NCBI RefSeq assembly: GCF_900250115.1
Contig: NZ_LT984804.1
Span: 558,001 to 622,000 of the forward strand
Reading direction: 5' to 3'
From: Cupriavidus taiwanensis
GTDB lineage: Bacteria > Pseudomonadota > Gammaproteobacteria > Burkholderiales > Burkholderiaceae
DNA: 64,000 bases
The notes under the pieces were generated by a model. The model searched no databases and had not been told where the DNA came from. It worked only from the letters and a program-made list of their open reading frames with translations. The position numbers were made by a program, and so were the translations under genes. Below are positions 56,053 through 63,962 of this stretch, one piece after another. The stretch's first letter is position 1, and each line of letters begins with the position of its first letter.

Positions 56053-56800
56053 AGGAAAGATCGCCATCGTCACCGGGGCCGCCAGCGGCGTCGGCAAGGA
56101 AGACGCGCTGCTGCTGGCGCGCGAAGGCGCGCGCGTGGTGCTGACCGACCTCAACGAGGAGGCGGGCCACGCGCTGGCGCGCGAGATCGGCGAGACCGCG
56201 CTGTTCGTGCCGCACGACATTGCCAGCGAAGCCGGCTGGCAGCAGGTGATGGCGCGCACCGAACAGCGCTTCGGCGCGCCCAGCGTGCTGGTCAACAACG
56301 CCGCCATCCTGATGCTGGGCTCGGTCGAGGAGGCCACGCTGGAGCAGTGGCAGCGCGTGATGCGCATCAACGCCGACGGCTACTTCCTGGGCTGCAAGTA
56401 CGGCGTGGCGGCGATGAAGACGGGCGGCGGCAGCATCGTCAATATGTCGTCGGTGGCGGCGCTCGGCGGCATGGGTGCGTTCTGCGCCTATAGCGCCAGC
56501 AAGGGCGCGGTGGCCGCGCTGACGCGCGCCGTCGCGGGCCATTGCAAGCAGAGCGGCTACCGCATCCGCTGCAACTCGATCCATCCGGACGGCATCCTGA
56601 CGCCGATGACCGCGGCCTTCCTGCCAGGCGGCGCCACCGTGCTGCCCGAGGAAGTCGGCGGGGCCGAGCCGATGCAGCGCATGTGCCATCCGCGCGACGT
56701 GGCCAACCTGGTGCTGTTTCTGGCGTCGGACGAATCGCGCTTCATCAACGGCGCGGAACTGCGCATCGACAACGCGCAGACCATCATGGGCGTGGCCTGA
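56036..56800 (+). CDS. SDR-family hydroxysteroid/cyclic-alcohol dehydrogenase-like protein
   Basis: A 254-residue classical SDR: TGAASGVG, NNAAIL and catalytic Ser, Tyr, Lys in MSSVAALGGMGAFCAYSASK. It is a close paralog of the protein at 63.2-63.9 kb (shared segments include RVMRINADGYFLGCK and GYRIRCNSIHPDGI). This SDR group includes hydroxysteroid and cyclopentanol/cyclohexanol dehydrogenases. An AGGAGA site lies inside the end of the previous gene, which it overlaps by 17 bp. The reductase and ligase genes follow. Confidence 0.88.
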   Translation: MSRRTEGKIAIVTGAASGVGKEDALLLAREGARVVLTDLNEEAGHALAREIGETALFVPHDIASEAGWQQVMARTEQRFGAPSVLVNNAAILMLGSVEEATLEQWQRVMRINADGYFLGCKYGVAAMKTGGGSIVNMSSVAALGGMGAFCAYSASKGAVAALTRAVAGHCKQSGYRIRCNSIHPDGILTPMTAAFLPGGATVLPEEVGGAEPMQRMCHPRDVANLVLFLASDESRFINGAELRIDNAQTIMGVA

Positions 56801-56836
56801 GCACGCGCCGGGCAGTCACGAGGAAACAACAAGATC

Positions 56837-57901
56837 ATGGCGCCAGTGCAATTCCATCGGCTGCAGATCGCCGAAGTGGTCGCGGAGACGGACCAGGCGC
56901 ATTCACTGGTATTCGCGCTGCCGGAGGCACTGCGCGAGACCTTTGCCTACCGCCCCGGCCAGTTCCTGACGTTGCGCGTGCCGGTCGACGGCGTGCCGCT
57001 GCAGCGCTGCTATTCGCTGTCCAGTTCGCCGGGCGTGGACGGCGCGCTGCGCGTCACCGTCAAGCGCGTGCAGAGCGGGCGCGTGTCCAACTGGATCTGC
57101 GACCATCTCGACGCCGGCGATACGGTCGAGGCGATGCCGCCGGCGGGCGTGTTCACGCCGCCCGCGCTGCAGGGCGATTTCCTGCTGCTGGCGGGCGGCA
57201 GCGGCATCACGCCGGTGCTGTCGATCGCCAAGGCGGCGCTGCGGCACGGGCGCGGCGCGGTCACGCTGGTGTATGCCAACCGCGACGAGCGCTCCATCAT
57301 CTTTCGCGAGGCGCTGGCGGAACTGGCGCGCAGCCATCCCGGCCGCCTGCGCGTGATTCACTGGCTGGACAGCGTGCAGGGCCCGCCCACGCAGCGCCAG
57401 CTCGAGGAACTGGTGCGGCCGTGGAGCATGGCGCAGTGCTTTGTCTGCGGCCCCGGCCCCTTCATGGACGGCGCCCAGGCCGCGCTGCAGGCGCTGGGCG
57501 TGCCGCGCGGCCAGCTGCACGTGGAGCGCTTCGTATCGTTGCCCGATGCGCCGGCGGCCACGGCGCCGGCCAGCGTGGCCGCGACCGAAGCCACGCAGGC
57601 CGCCCAGGCCGCGCCCGCGATGCGCGGCGCTGCGCTGACCGTGCAACTGGACGGCGCGACCCACCAGGTCGGCGTAGCGCCCGACGAGACCGTGCTCGAC
57701 GCGCTGCAACGCGCCGGCGTGGCCGCGCCCAACTCCTGCCGCGCCGGCCTGTGCGGTGCCTGCATGTGCCAGGTGACGCGGGGCGACGTGACGCTCGGCG
57801 AAAACCATGTGCTCGACCGCGCCGACCTGGAGGCGGGCTGGACCCTGGCCTGCCAGGCGCGCCCGGCCAGCAGCGAAATCCACCTGAAGTTCCCGGATTG
57901 A
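56837..57901 (+). CDS. Oxygenase reductase, KshB/PaaE-like (FAD, NAD(P)H, plant-type [2Fe-2S])
   Basis: A 354-residue electron-transfer protein. The FAD site is RCYSLSSSP, the nucleotide site GGSGITPVLS, and the C-terminal plant-type ferredoxin has C301, C306, C309 and C339 (CRAGLCGAC ... ACQ). An Ala/Thr-rich linker (about 242-265) joins the parts. Proteins of this layout, such as KshB, feed electrons to Rieske oxygenases like the 9alpha-hydroxylase KshA. No Rieske oxygenase is in the window, so its partner must lie elsewhere. It lies 36 bp after the SDR and 1 bp before the ligase gene. Confidence 0.88.
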   Translation: MAPVQFHRLQIAEVVAETDQAHSLVFALPEALRETFAYRPGQFLTLRVPVDGVPLQRCYSLSSSPGVDGALRVTVKRVQSGRVSNWICDHLDAGDTVEAMPPAGVFTPPALQGDFLLLAGGSGITPVLSIAKAALRHGRGAVTLVYANRDERSIIFREALAELARSHPGRLRVIHWLDSVQGPPTQRQLEELVRPWSMAQCFVCGPGPFMDGAQAALQALGVPRGQLHVERFVSLPDAPAATAPASVAATEATQAAQAAPAMRGAALTVQLDGATHQVGVAPDETVLDALQRAGVAAPNSCRAGLCGACMCQVTRGDVTLGENHVLDRADLEAGWTLACQARPASSEIHLKFPD

Positions 57902-57902
57902 C

Positions 57903-59534
57903 ATGACTCCATCTGACACCCTCGACGCCATTGTGGCACCGGCCGGCATCGACGCCACGGCAAACGACAGCATTGCCGAGACCATTCCCGAGCTGCTGCG
58001 GCGCGCGGCCAGCCGCCACGGCGAACGCATCGCCATCCAGGAAGACGGGCTGCGCCTGAGCTACGCCGCACTCGACGCGCACCGGATCGAAGCGGCGCGC
58101 GCGCTGATGGCGCTCGGCGTACAGCCCGGCGACCGCGTGGCCGTGTGGGCGCCGAACTTCTCCGAGTGGATCATCGCGGCACTGGCCACGCACAGCGTGG
58201 GCGCGGCGCTGGTGCCGCTCAATACGCGCATGAAAGGGGCCGAAGCCGGCGCGGTGCTGGCCGACAGCGGCGCGCGCCTGCTGTTCTGCGTCGACGGCTT
58301 CCTCGGCGAAAGCTATCCGCAGATGCTGGCGCCGCATCGACCCGCCACGCTGGAGCGGCTGGTGATCCTGCGGCCGGGGCAGGGCCGGGCCGCCGGCGCG
58401 GACGAATTGACGTGGGACGATTTCCTCGCGCGGGCGTCGCACACCGAGCCGGCGGCATTTGCCGCGCGTGAAGCCGGCGTGCGCGGCGACACGCCGATGG
58501 ACATCATGTTCACCTCGGGCACCACCGGCCGGCCCAAGGGCGTGATGACCGCGCACGCGCAGAACCTGCGCGCCATCGACGGCTGGGCCGCCATCACCGG
58601 CGTGCGCGCCGGCGACCGCTACCTGATCGTCAATCCGTTCTTCCATACCTTCGGCTACAAGGCCGGATGGCTGGCGGCGCTGTCGCGCGGGGCCACGGTG
58701 CTGCCTCACCTGGTGTTCGACGCCGAGGCCGTGATGACGCGCGTCGAGAACGAACGCATCACGGTGCTGCCTGGCCCGCCAACGCTGTACCAGACGCTGC
58801 TCAACGCGCCGCGCCTGCGCGAGTTCGACCTTTCATCGCTGCGCGTGGCGGTGACCGGCGCCTCGGCGATCGCACCGGCGCTGATCCAGCGCATGCGTGA
58901 CGAACTGGGCTTCGACACCATCATCACCGGCTATGGGCTGACCGAATCATGCGGCTTCGCCACGCTGACGCGCTCCGGCGACGACGCCGAAACCGTTGCC
59001 GCCACCTCCGGCCGCGCGATGCCGGGCATCGAAATCCGCTGCATCGATGCGCACGGCGAGGCGGTCGCCACCGGCCAGCCGGGCGAAGTGCTGGTGCGCG
59101 GCTACAACGTGATGCAGGGCTATTTCGGCCTGCCGGAAGCCACCGCGGAAGCCATCGACGCCGACGGCTGGCTGCACACGGGCGACGTCGGCACGCTCGA
59201 TGCGCGCGGCTACCTGCGCATCACCGACCGCATCAAGGACATGTTTATCGTCGGCGGCTTCAACTGCTACCCGGCCGAGGTGGAGAAGCTGCTGGTGGCG
59301 CATCCGGCGGTGGCCCAGGTCGCGGTGGTGGGCATGCCGCATGACCGCCTCGGTGAGGTCGGCCGCGCCTATGTGGTACTGCGCCACGGTGCGCGCGTCG
59401 ACGCCGACACGCTGATCGCCTGGGCACGCCGGCACATGGCCAACTACAAGGTGCCGCGCGAGGTGCTGTTCGTGAGCTCGCTGCCGGTGAGTGCGGCGGG
59501 CAAGGTGCTGAAGTACCAGCTGCGTGAAGCCTGA
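57903..59534 (+). CDS. Acyl-CoA synthetase, FadD3-like
   Basis: A 543-residue ANL-superfamily ligase. The AMP/phosphate loop is FTSGTTGRPKG, followed by FFHTFGYKAGW, GYGLTESCG, the hinge YLRITDRIKDMFIVGG and the catalytic Lys in SAAGKVLKYQL. It activates a carboxylic acid with ATP and CoA. In steroid degradation FadD3 activates the propionate side chain of the C/D-ring indane; that role is plausible here. It starts one base after the reductase stop (TGACATG), so translation is probably coupled. Confidence 0.9.
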   Translation: MTPSDTLDAIVAPAGIDATANDSIAETIPELLRRAASRHGERIAIQEDGLRLSYAALDAHRIEAARALMALGVQPGDRVAVWAPNFSEWIIAALATHSVGAALVPLNTRMKGAEAGAVLADSGARLLFCVDGFLGESYPQMLAPHRPATLERLVILRPGQGRAAGADELTWDDFLARASHTEPAAFAAREAGVRGDTPMDIMFTSGTTGRPKGVMTAHAQNLRAIDGWAAITGVRAGDRYLIVNPFFHTFGYKAGWLAALSRGATVLPHLVFDAEAVMTRVENERITVLPGPPTLYQTLLNAPRLREFDLSSLRVAVTGASAIAPALIQRMRDELGFDTIITGYGLTESCGFATLTRSGDDAETVAATSGRAMPGIEIRCIDAHGEAVATGQPGEVLVRGYNVMQGYFGLPEATAEAIDADGWLHTGDVGTLDARGYLRITDRIKDMFIVGGFNCYPAEVEKLLVAHPAVAQVAVVGMPHDRLGEVGRAYVVLRHGARVDADTLIAWARRHMANYKVPREVLFVSSLPVSAAGKVLKYQLREA

Positions 59535-59552
59535 CCAATGGGGATATCCAAC

Positions 59553-59999
59553 ATGACCGACATTGCCGACATCGCCGACCGCCTTGCGCGCCTGGAAGCC
59601 GCGGAGGCGATCCGTGCGCTCAAGCTGCGCTACCTGCGGGCATGCGACGACAAGGATCCCGAAGCCATGCGGGCCTGCTTCGTGGCCGACAACGCGCATA
59701 TCCACTATGACCGCATCGGCAGCTTTCCCGGGCGTGATGCGCTGGTGCAGTGCTTTGCGGAGCTGGCTTGCCGGCCTACGCTGCGCGAGATGCACTTTGC
59801 CGGGCAGTCGGAGATACGGGTACTGGATGACGAGTCGGCGCGGGGTAGCTGGGACCTTGCGTACCTGGCGCTGGATGATGCCAATGGTTCGCGTACGTTC
59901 CTGAGCGGGCGCTATGCGGATGAGTATGTGCGGGTCGATGGCGTGTGGTTGATCCGCTCGACGGTGTTTACGACGGGATTGCTGTCGCAGGAAGGATAA
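59553..59999 (+). CDS. NTF2/SnoaL-fold protein 1
   Basis: A 148-residue protein of the SnoaL-like (ketosteroid isomerase/NTF2) fold: LKLRYLRACDDKDPEAMRAC, CFVADNAHI, then SRTFLSGRYADEYVRVDGVW. The fold is shared by ketosteroid isomerases, dehydratases and non-enzymatic proteins. GGGGAT precedes the ATG at 59553; an ATG at 59538 is the alternative. It follows the ligase by 18 bp and is the last gene before the repeat array. An isomerase or dehydratase acting on a cyclic ketone is a guess. Confidence 0.82.
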   Translation: MTDIADIADRLARLEAAEAIRALKLRYLRACDDKDPEAMRACFVADNAHIHYDRIGSFPGRDALVQCFAELACRPTLREMHFAGQSEIRVLDDESARGSWDLAYLALDDANGSRTFLSGRYADEYVRVDGVWLIRSTVFTTGLLSQEG

Positions 60000-60006
60000 A
60001 ACCGCG

Positions 60007-60725
60007 CTTGCGTGAGGTGGTGGCAAGTTCGACCACCCGCCGGTTTGCTCCCCTCTCCCGCTTGCGGGAAGGGGGCAGGGGAGAGGGCAGGAGCATGGCA
60101 AGCACGACATGGCGACACTTCGTGGATGCTTCGGCCCTCACCCCCACCCCTCTCCCACTGCGCGGGAGAGGGGAGCGTATGCGTGAAGCGGTGGCACGTT
60201 CGAACACGTTCGCACCCCGCCGGTTAGCTCCCCTCTCCCGCTTGCGGGAGAGGGGCCGGGGGAGAGGGCAGGAGCATGGCAAGCACGATAAGACGACACT
60301 TCGTGGATGCTTCGGCCCTCTCACGCACCCCTCTCCCACTGCGCGGGAGAGGGGGCCCTATGCGTGAAGCGGTGGCACGTTCGAACACGTTCGCACCCCG
60401 CCGGTTTGCTCCCCTCTCCCGCTTGCGGGAGAGGGGCAGGGGAGAGGGCAAGAGCATGGCAAGCACGACATGGCGACACTTCGTGGATGCTTCGGCCCTC
60501 TCCCCCACCCCTCTCCCACTGCGCGGGAGAGGGGAGCGTATGCGTGAAGCGGTGGCACGTTCGAACACGTTCGCACCCCGCTGGTTTGCTCCCCTCTCCC
60601 GCCTGCGGGAGAGGGGCCGGGGGAGAGGGCAGGAGCATGGCAAGCACGACATGGCGACACTTCGTGGATGCTTCGGCCCTCTCATCCACCCCTCTCCCAC
60701 TGCGCGGGAGAGGGGGCGTCTGCAA
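60007..60725. repeat. Tandem array of four about 180-bp palindrome-bearing repeats
   Basis: The core CGTGGATGCTTCGGCCCTC recurs at 60121, 60302, 60482 and 60663, giving periods of 181, 180 and 181 bp. Each unit contains two hairpins (CTCTCCCGCTTGCGGGAGAG and CTCTCCCACTGCGCGGGAGAG forms) plus GTGGCACGTTCGAACACG. The array fills nearly all of the gap between a plus-strand gene end and a minus-strand gene end. The same building blocks appear singly elsewhere in the window. Confidence 0.92.
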
Positions 60726-60745
60726 GGGGCTGGCTCGCCAGGGCA

Positions 60746-61612
60746 CTATTCCACGATGGCCGGATGCACCGCCGGCGGGCCACCCAAAGCCTCTCGATAC
60801 GAAGGCGGCTGCACCCCCTCCGCATCGACAATCCCATACTCCAGCGCCGCCTCCGCCGCGATCAGCACCTGGCCCGATTTCTCCATCAGCCCGGGATCGC
60901 GATACAGCGCTTCGATGACCTTCCCGGTAAATTCCGGAGTCTCCGCCACCGGCGCGAACGCCGCGTACTTGTCCGGATGCTGCTCCCATACCCGCAGCGT
61001 GCGCGCGGTGCGCAGCGGTCCCATCCACACCGACACCGCCGCCACGCCATGCGGCCGCAGGTCCACCGCCATGTCGTGCGCGAACTTGTCGATCCCTGCC
61101 TTCTGCGCGCCATAGGCCGGCCCATGCATATAGCAATTGGCGCCGAACGACGACGTGAACACGATCAGCCCGCGTCCCTGCGCCGCCATCACCGGCGCGG
61201 CGTGCCAGCTGGCCACGTAGCCGGAACGCAGCCCCACGTCGAGGATGCCGGCCATCTCCAGCGGCTTCTGCCAGAACGGCCCCGGCTGGATCAGCTGGTC
61301 ATGCAGGTAGGTGGCGTTGTTGACCAGGATGTCGAGTCGTCCGGCTTCTGCGCGCACGCGGCGGAACAGCGCCGCGACCTGGGCGTCGTCGCCATGGTCG
61401 CAGGCCACCGCGATGCCGCGCCCGCCAAGCGCATCGACCTCGCGCGCGGTGGCGTGGATGGTGCCCGGCAGGGGGGCGCTGCCTTCCTGCTCGGTGCGCC
61501 CGGTCACGTACACCGTTGCGCCAGCCGCGCCGAGCGCCAGCGCGATGCCCTTGCCGGCGCCGCGGGAGCCGCCCGTGACGACCGCGACGATGGCCTGTTC
61601 CGACTGCTTCAT
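60746..61612 (-). CDS. SDR-family oxidoreductase
   Basis: A 288-residue short-chain dehydrogenase: TGGSRGAG for cofactor, NNATYL in place of NNAG, and Ser, Tyr, Lys in TSSFGANCYMHGPAYGAQKA. It is longer than the classical SDRs nearby because of an insertion around FWQKPLEMAGILD and a C-terminal tail. The AAAGGAGAC site fixes the start at 61612. It is divergent from the second SnoaL-fold gene, with an 18-bp motif copy in the gap. The C-terminus ends against the repeat array. Substrate unknown. Confidence 0.86.
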   Translation of the reverse strand: MKQSEQAIVAVVTGGSRGAGKGIALALGAAGATVYVTGRTEQEGSAPLPGTIHATAREVDALGGRGIAVACDHGDDAQVAALFRRVRAEAGRLDILVNNATYLHDQLIQPGPFWQKPLEMAGILDVGLRSGYVASWHAAPVMAAQGRGLIVFTSSFGANCYMHGPAYGAQKAGIDKFAHDMAVDLRPHGVAAVSVWMGPLRTARTLRVWEQHPDKYAAFAPVAETPEFTGKVIEALYRDPGLMEKSGQVLIAAEAALEYGIVDAEGVQPPSYREALGGPPAVHPAIVE

Positions 61613-61729
61613 GTCTGTCTCCTTTGTCCGTGAAGTGCGGGCGCCGTTGCCTCCGCCCGCGCCCGTCCAAGCTTGGGGCGGGCGCCGTCCCGGTACATCC
61701 TTCGTTCGGACTAAACGGCGCCGCGGCGG

Positions 61730-61747
61730 ACTACCCCAGGCGGACGA
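61730..61747 (-). promoter_or_regulatory. 18-bp cluster motif, site E
   Basis: TCGTCCGCCTGGGGTAGT on the minus strand, between the divergent SDR (117 bp) and SnoaL-fold (104 bp) starts. Further half-sites CGGACTA occur on the plus strand near 61707 and 61727. Confidence 0.45.
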
Positions 61748-61851
61748 TGGTCCCTGGCACGGCAGGGCCGACGATATCTGCCATCCCAACCACCGGTCCG
61801 GCGCGCCGCCCAGGCATCGCCGCCGGTCATAACCAAGGAGTGAGCCTGGCC

Positions 61852-62271
61852 ATGTCCGAACTGGAGCCCAAGCAAGCCATCCACGCGCTGACCTGCCGCT
61901 ATGCGCAGGCGGTGGACCGGCGCGATTTCTCAACCCTGGCCGAGCTGTTCACGGCGGATGCGCGGCTGAGCGGGCCGGGCTTCCACATGGAAGGACCGCA
62001 AGCCATTGCCAAGGGCATGGCGGAACTTGGCCAGTACCGCGCCACGCAGCACCATGTGCACCAGCAGCTGGTGGACATCCACGGCGATACCGCGACCGGC
62101 GAAACCTATTGCGTGGCCAACCACGTGTACCAGCAGGACGGCGTGCAGCGCAAGCTGGACTGGGGCATCCGCTACCAGGACCGCTTCGAGCGCTTGCAGG
62201 GCCAGTGGCGCATCGCGGCGCGCGAACTGGTGGTGGACTGGACGCAGGACCTGCCGCTGCGGGAGGCATGA
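61852..62271 (+). CDS. NTF2/SnoaL-fold protein 2
   Basis: A 139-residue SnoaL-like protein: KQAIHALTCRYAQAVDRRDF, AELFTADARLSGPGF, and HHVHQQLVDIHGDTATGETY. The pattern is that of SnoaL_4 members found in steroid and aromatic catabolic clusters. AAGGAG lies 12 bases before the ATG. Its stop overlaps the next SDR's ATG (ATGA). Function is not established; isomerase, dehydratase or hydroxylase-associated roles are known for the fold. Confidence 0.84.
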   Translation: MSELEPKQAIHALTCRYAQAVDRRDFSTLAELFTADARLSGPGFHMEGPQAIAKGMAELGQYRATQHHVHQQLVDIHGDTATGETYCVANHVYQQDGVQRKLDWGIRYQDRFERLQGQWRIAARELVVDWTQDLPLREA

Positions 62272-63125
62272 TGACGACCAATCGTGGACTGCAAGGCAAG
62301 ACCGCACTCGTCACCGGCGGCGCCGGTGGCATCGGCGCGGCCAGCGCGCTGGCGCTGCTGCGCGATGGTGCGGCGGTCGTGCTGATGGGCCGGCGCCGTG
62401 AAGCGCTGGAAGCGGCACGGCGAGAGCTGCTTGCGCAAGTGCCCGGCGGCACGGTTGCCGTCAACGTCGGCGACGCGTGCCGCGAGGCCGATGTGCAGGC
62501 CGCGCTGCGGCAGGCCTGGGAGCTGGAGCGCCGCATCGATATCGTGGTGGCGACCGTCGGCGGCGGTGGCTTCCGTCCCATGCTGATGCATGACACGGCG
62601 TCCCTGATGGCGGAGCTGGAGCTGAATATCGCCAGCGCCTTCCTGGCGATCCGTCACGCCGCGCCGCTGATGGCGCCGCAAGGCGGCGCCATCGTCTGCA
62701 TTTCTTCGAACGCGGCACGCATGACCTGCCGCTGGCTGTCGGCGTACTGCGCCGCCAAGGGGGGCCTGGAAGCCTTCGTGCGCGCCGCCGCCGAGGAACT
62801 GGCCGGATGCGGCATCCGCGTCAATGCGGTGCGGCCCGGCCTGACCCGCTCCGGAGCGACCGGGCCGATGTTCGACAACCCGGCCATGCTCGACAAGTTC
62901 GTTGCACAGATGCCGCTGGGCCGCGCCGGCGAGCCGGACGACATCGCCAGCGCGGTGCGCTACCTGGCCGGGCCGGAATCGGGCTGGGTCACCGGGCAGA
63001 GCCTCGCCGTCGATGGCGGCAGCGAGCTGCGCGGCAATCCCATCCTCGATGAAACCGTGGCGGCAGTGTATGGCGAAGCCGCGCTGCAAGCGGTGCTGGC
63101 CGGCAGGATTCCCGACGCCATCTGA
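62268..63125 (+). CDS. SDR-family oxidoreductase
   Basis: A 285-residue classical SDR: TGGAGGIG for cofactor, GRRREALEAARREL, an unusual ATVGGGG in the NNAG position, and Ser, Tyr, Lys in SSNAARMTCRWLSAYCAAKG. The basic GRRR after beta2 suggests NADP(H). Two ATG codons in tandem (62268 and 62271) can start it; GGGAGGC lies just upstream. It is coupled to the SnoaL-fold gene by a four-base overlap and followed after 25 bp by another SDR. Confidence 0.86.
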   Translation: MMTTNRGLQGKTALVTGGAGGIGAASALALLRDGAAVVLMGRRREALEAARRELLAQVPGGTVAVNVGDACREADVQAALRQAWELERRIDIVVATVGGGGFRPMLMHDTASLMAELELNIASAFLAIRHAAPLMAPQGGAIVCISSNAARMTCRWLSAYCAAKGGLEAFVRAAAEELAGCGIRVNAVRPGLTRSGATGPMFDNPAMLDKFVAQMPLGRAGEPDDIASAVRYLAGPESGWVTGQSLAVDGGSELRGNPILDETVAAVYGEAALQAVLAGRIPDAI

Positions 63126-63150
63126 AGCGGACCATCCAGGGAGAGCAACG

Positions 63151-63909
63151 ATGAACCAGGTCAAGGGCAAGGTCGCGCTGGTTACCGGCGCGGCGAGCGG
63201 GGTAGGGCGTGCCGATGCGCTGCTGCTGGCGGCGCAAGGCGCGCGCGTGGTGCTCAGCGACGTCAATGAAGAGGCGGGGCAGGCGCTGGCGCGCGAGATC
63301 GGCGATACGGCATTGTTCGTGCGCCACGACATCGCTAGTGAAGAAGACTGGGCCAGGGCCATGGCGGCGGCGCACGACCGCTTCGGGCGGCTCGACGTGC
63401 TGGTCAACAATGCGGCCATCTGTCCGCCGGGATCGATTGAGCAAACCTCGCTCGACACCTGGCGGCAGGTCATGCGCGTCAATGCGGACGGCTACTTTCT
63501 CGGCTGCAAGTTCGGCGTGCAGGCGATGAAGGGCAACCCCGCCGGCGGCTCGATCGTGGTGATGTCGTCGGTGGCGGCGCTGGGCGGACTGCCGATGATG
63601 TGCGCGTACAGCGGCGCCAAAGGTGCCGTGACCGCCCTGGCGCGCAGCGTGGCCGTGCACTGCAAGCGCAACGGCTACCGCATCCGCTGCAATTCGATCC
63701 ATCCCGACGGCATCTGGACGCCGATGACGCAGGCGCTGGTGCCCAACCTCGACCCGGTGGCGCTGGGCATCGGCACGGACCCGATGGCACGCATGTGCCA
63801 GCCGGAGGACGTGGCCAACCTGGTGCTGTTCCTGGCGTCGGACGCGTCGCGCTTCATCAATGGCGCGGAACTGCGCGTCGATAACGCGCAACTGATCTCG
63901 GGGCTGTAA
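63151..63909 (+). CDS. SDR-family hydroxysteroid/cyclic-alcohol dehydrogenase-like protein, paralog
   Basis: A 252-residue classical SDR: TGAASGVG, NNAAIC, and Ser, Tyr, Lys in MSSVAALGGLPMMCAYSGAK. Long stretches agree with the SDR at 56.0-56.8 kb (EEAGQALAREIG, VMRVNADGYFLGCKFG, IRCNSIHPDGI), so the pair arose by duplication. Replacement of the residues after the catalytic Ser (LPMM against MGAF) hints at different substrates or stereochemistry. AGGGAGAG precedes the ATG. Confidence 0.88.
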   Translation: MNQVKGKVALVTGAASGVGRADALLLAAQGARVVLSDVNEEAGQALAREIGDTALFVRHDIASEEDWARAMAAAHDRFGRLDVLVNNAAICPPGSIEQTSLDTWRQVMRVNADGYFLGCKFGVQAMKGNPAGGSIVVMSSVAALGGLPMMCAYSGAKGAVTALARSVAVHCKRNGYRIRCNSIHPDGIWTPMTQALVPNLDPVALGIGTDPMARMCQPEDVANLVLFLASDASRFINGAELRVDNAQLISGL

Positions 63910-63917
63910 GGCCGGAT

Positions 63918-63945
63918 GCGGCGGCCCGCCTGCGCGGGCCGCCGC
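63918..63945. terminator. GC-rich hairpin between convergent genes
   Basis: A perfect 12-bp stem GCGGCGGCCCGC / GCGGGCCGCCGC with loop CTGC, nine bases after the last SDR stop. It lacks a T run, so termination is uncertain, but its place between convergent genes suits a shared terminator. Confidence 0.45.
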
Positions 63946-63962
63946 GGGTCCGCCTCGGCGCC

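Noticed and set aside
60180..60220. tRNA-like GTTCGAAC in the repeat array
   Set aside because: The sequence is part of the 180-bp repeat and no cloverleaf with acceptor stem can be drawn around it.
60007..60725. CRISPR array
   Set aside because: The repeats are about 180 bp and contiguous, without short repeats alternating with unique spacers, and there are no cas genes.
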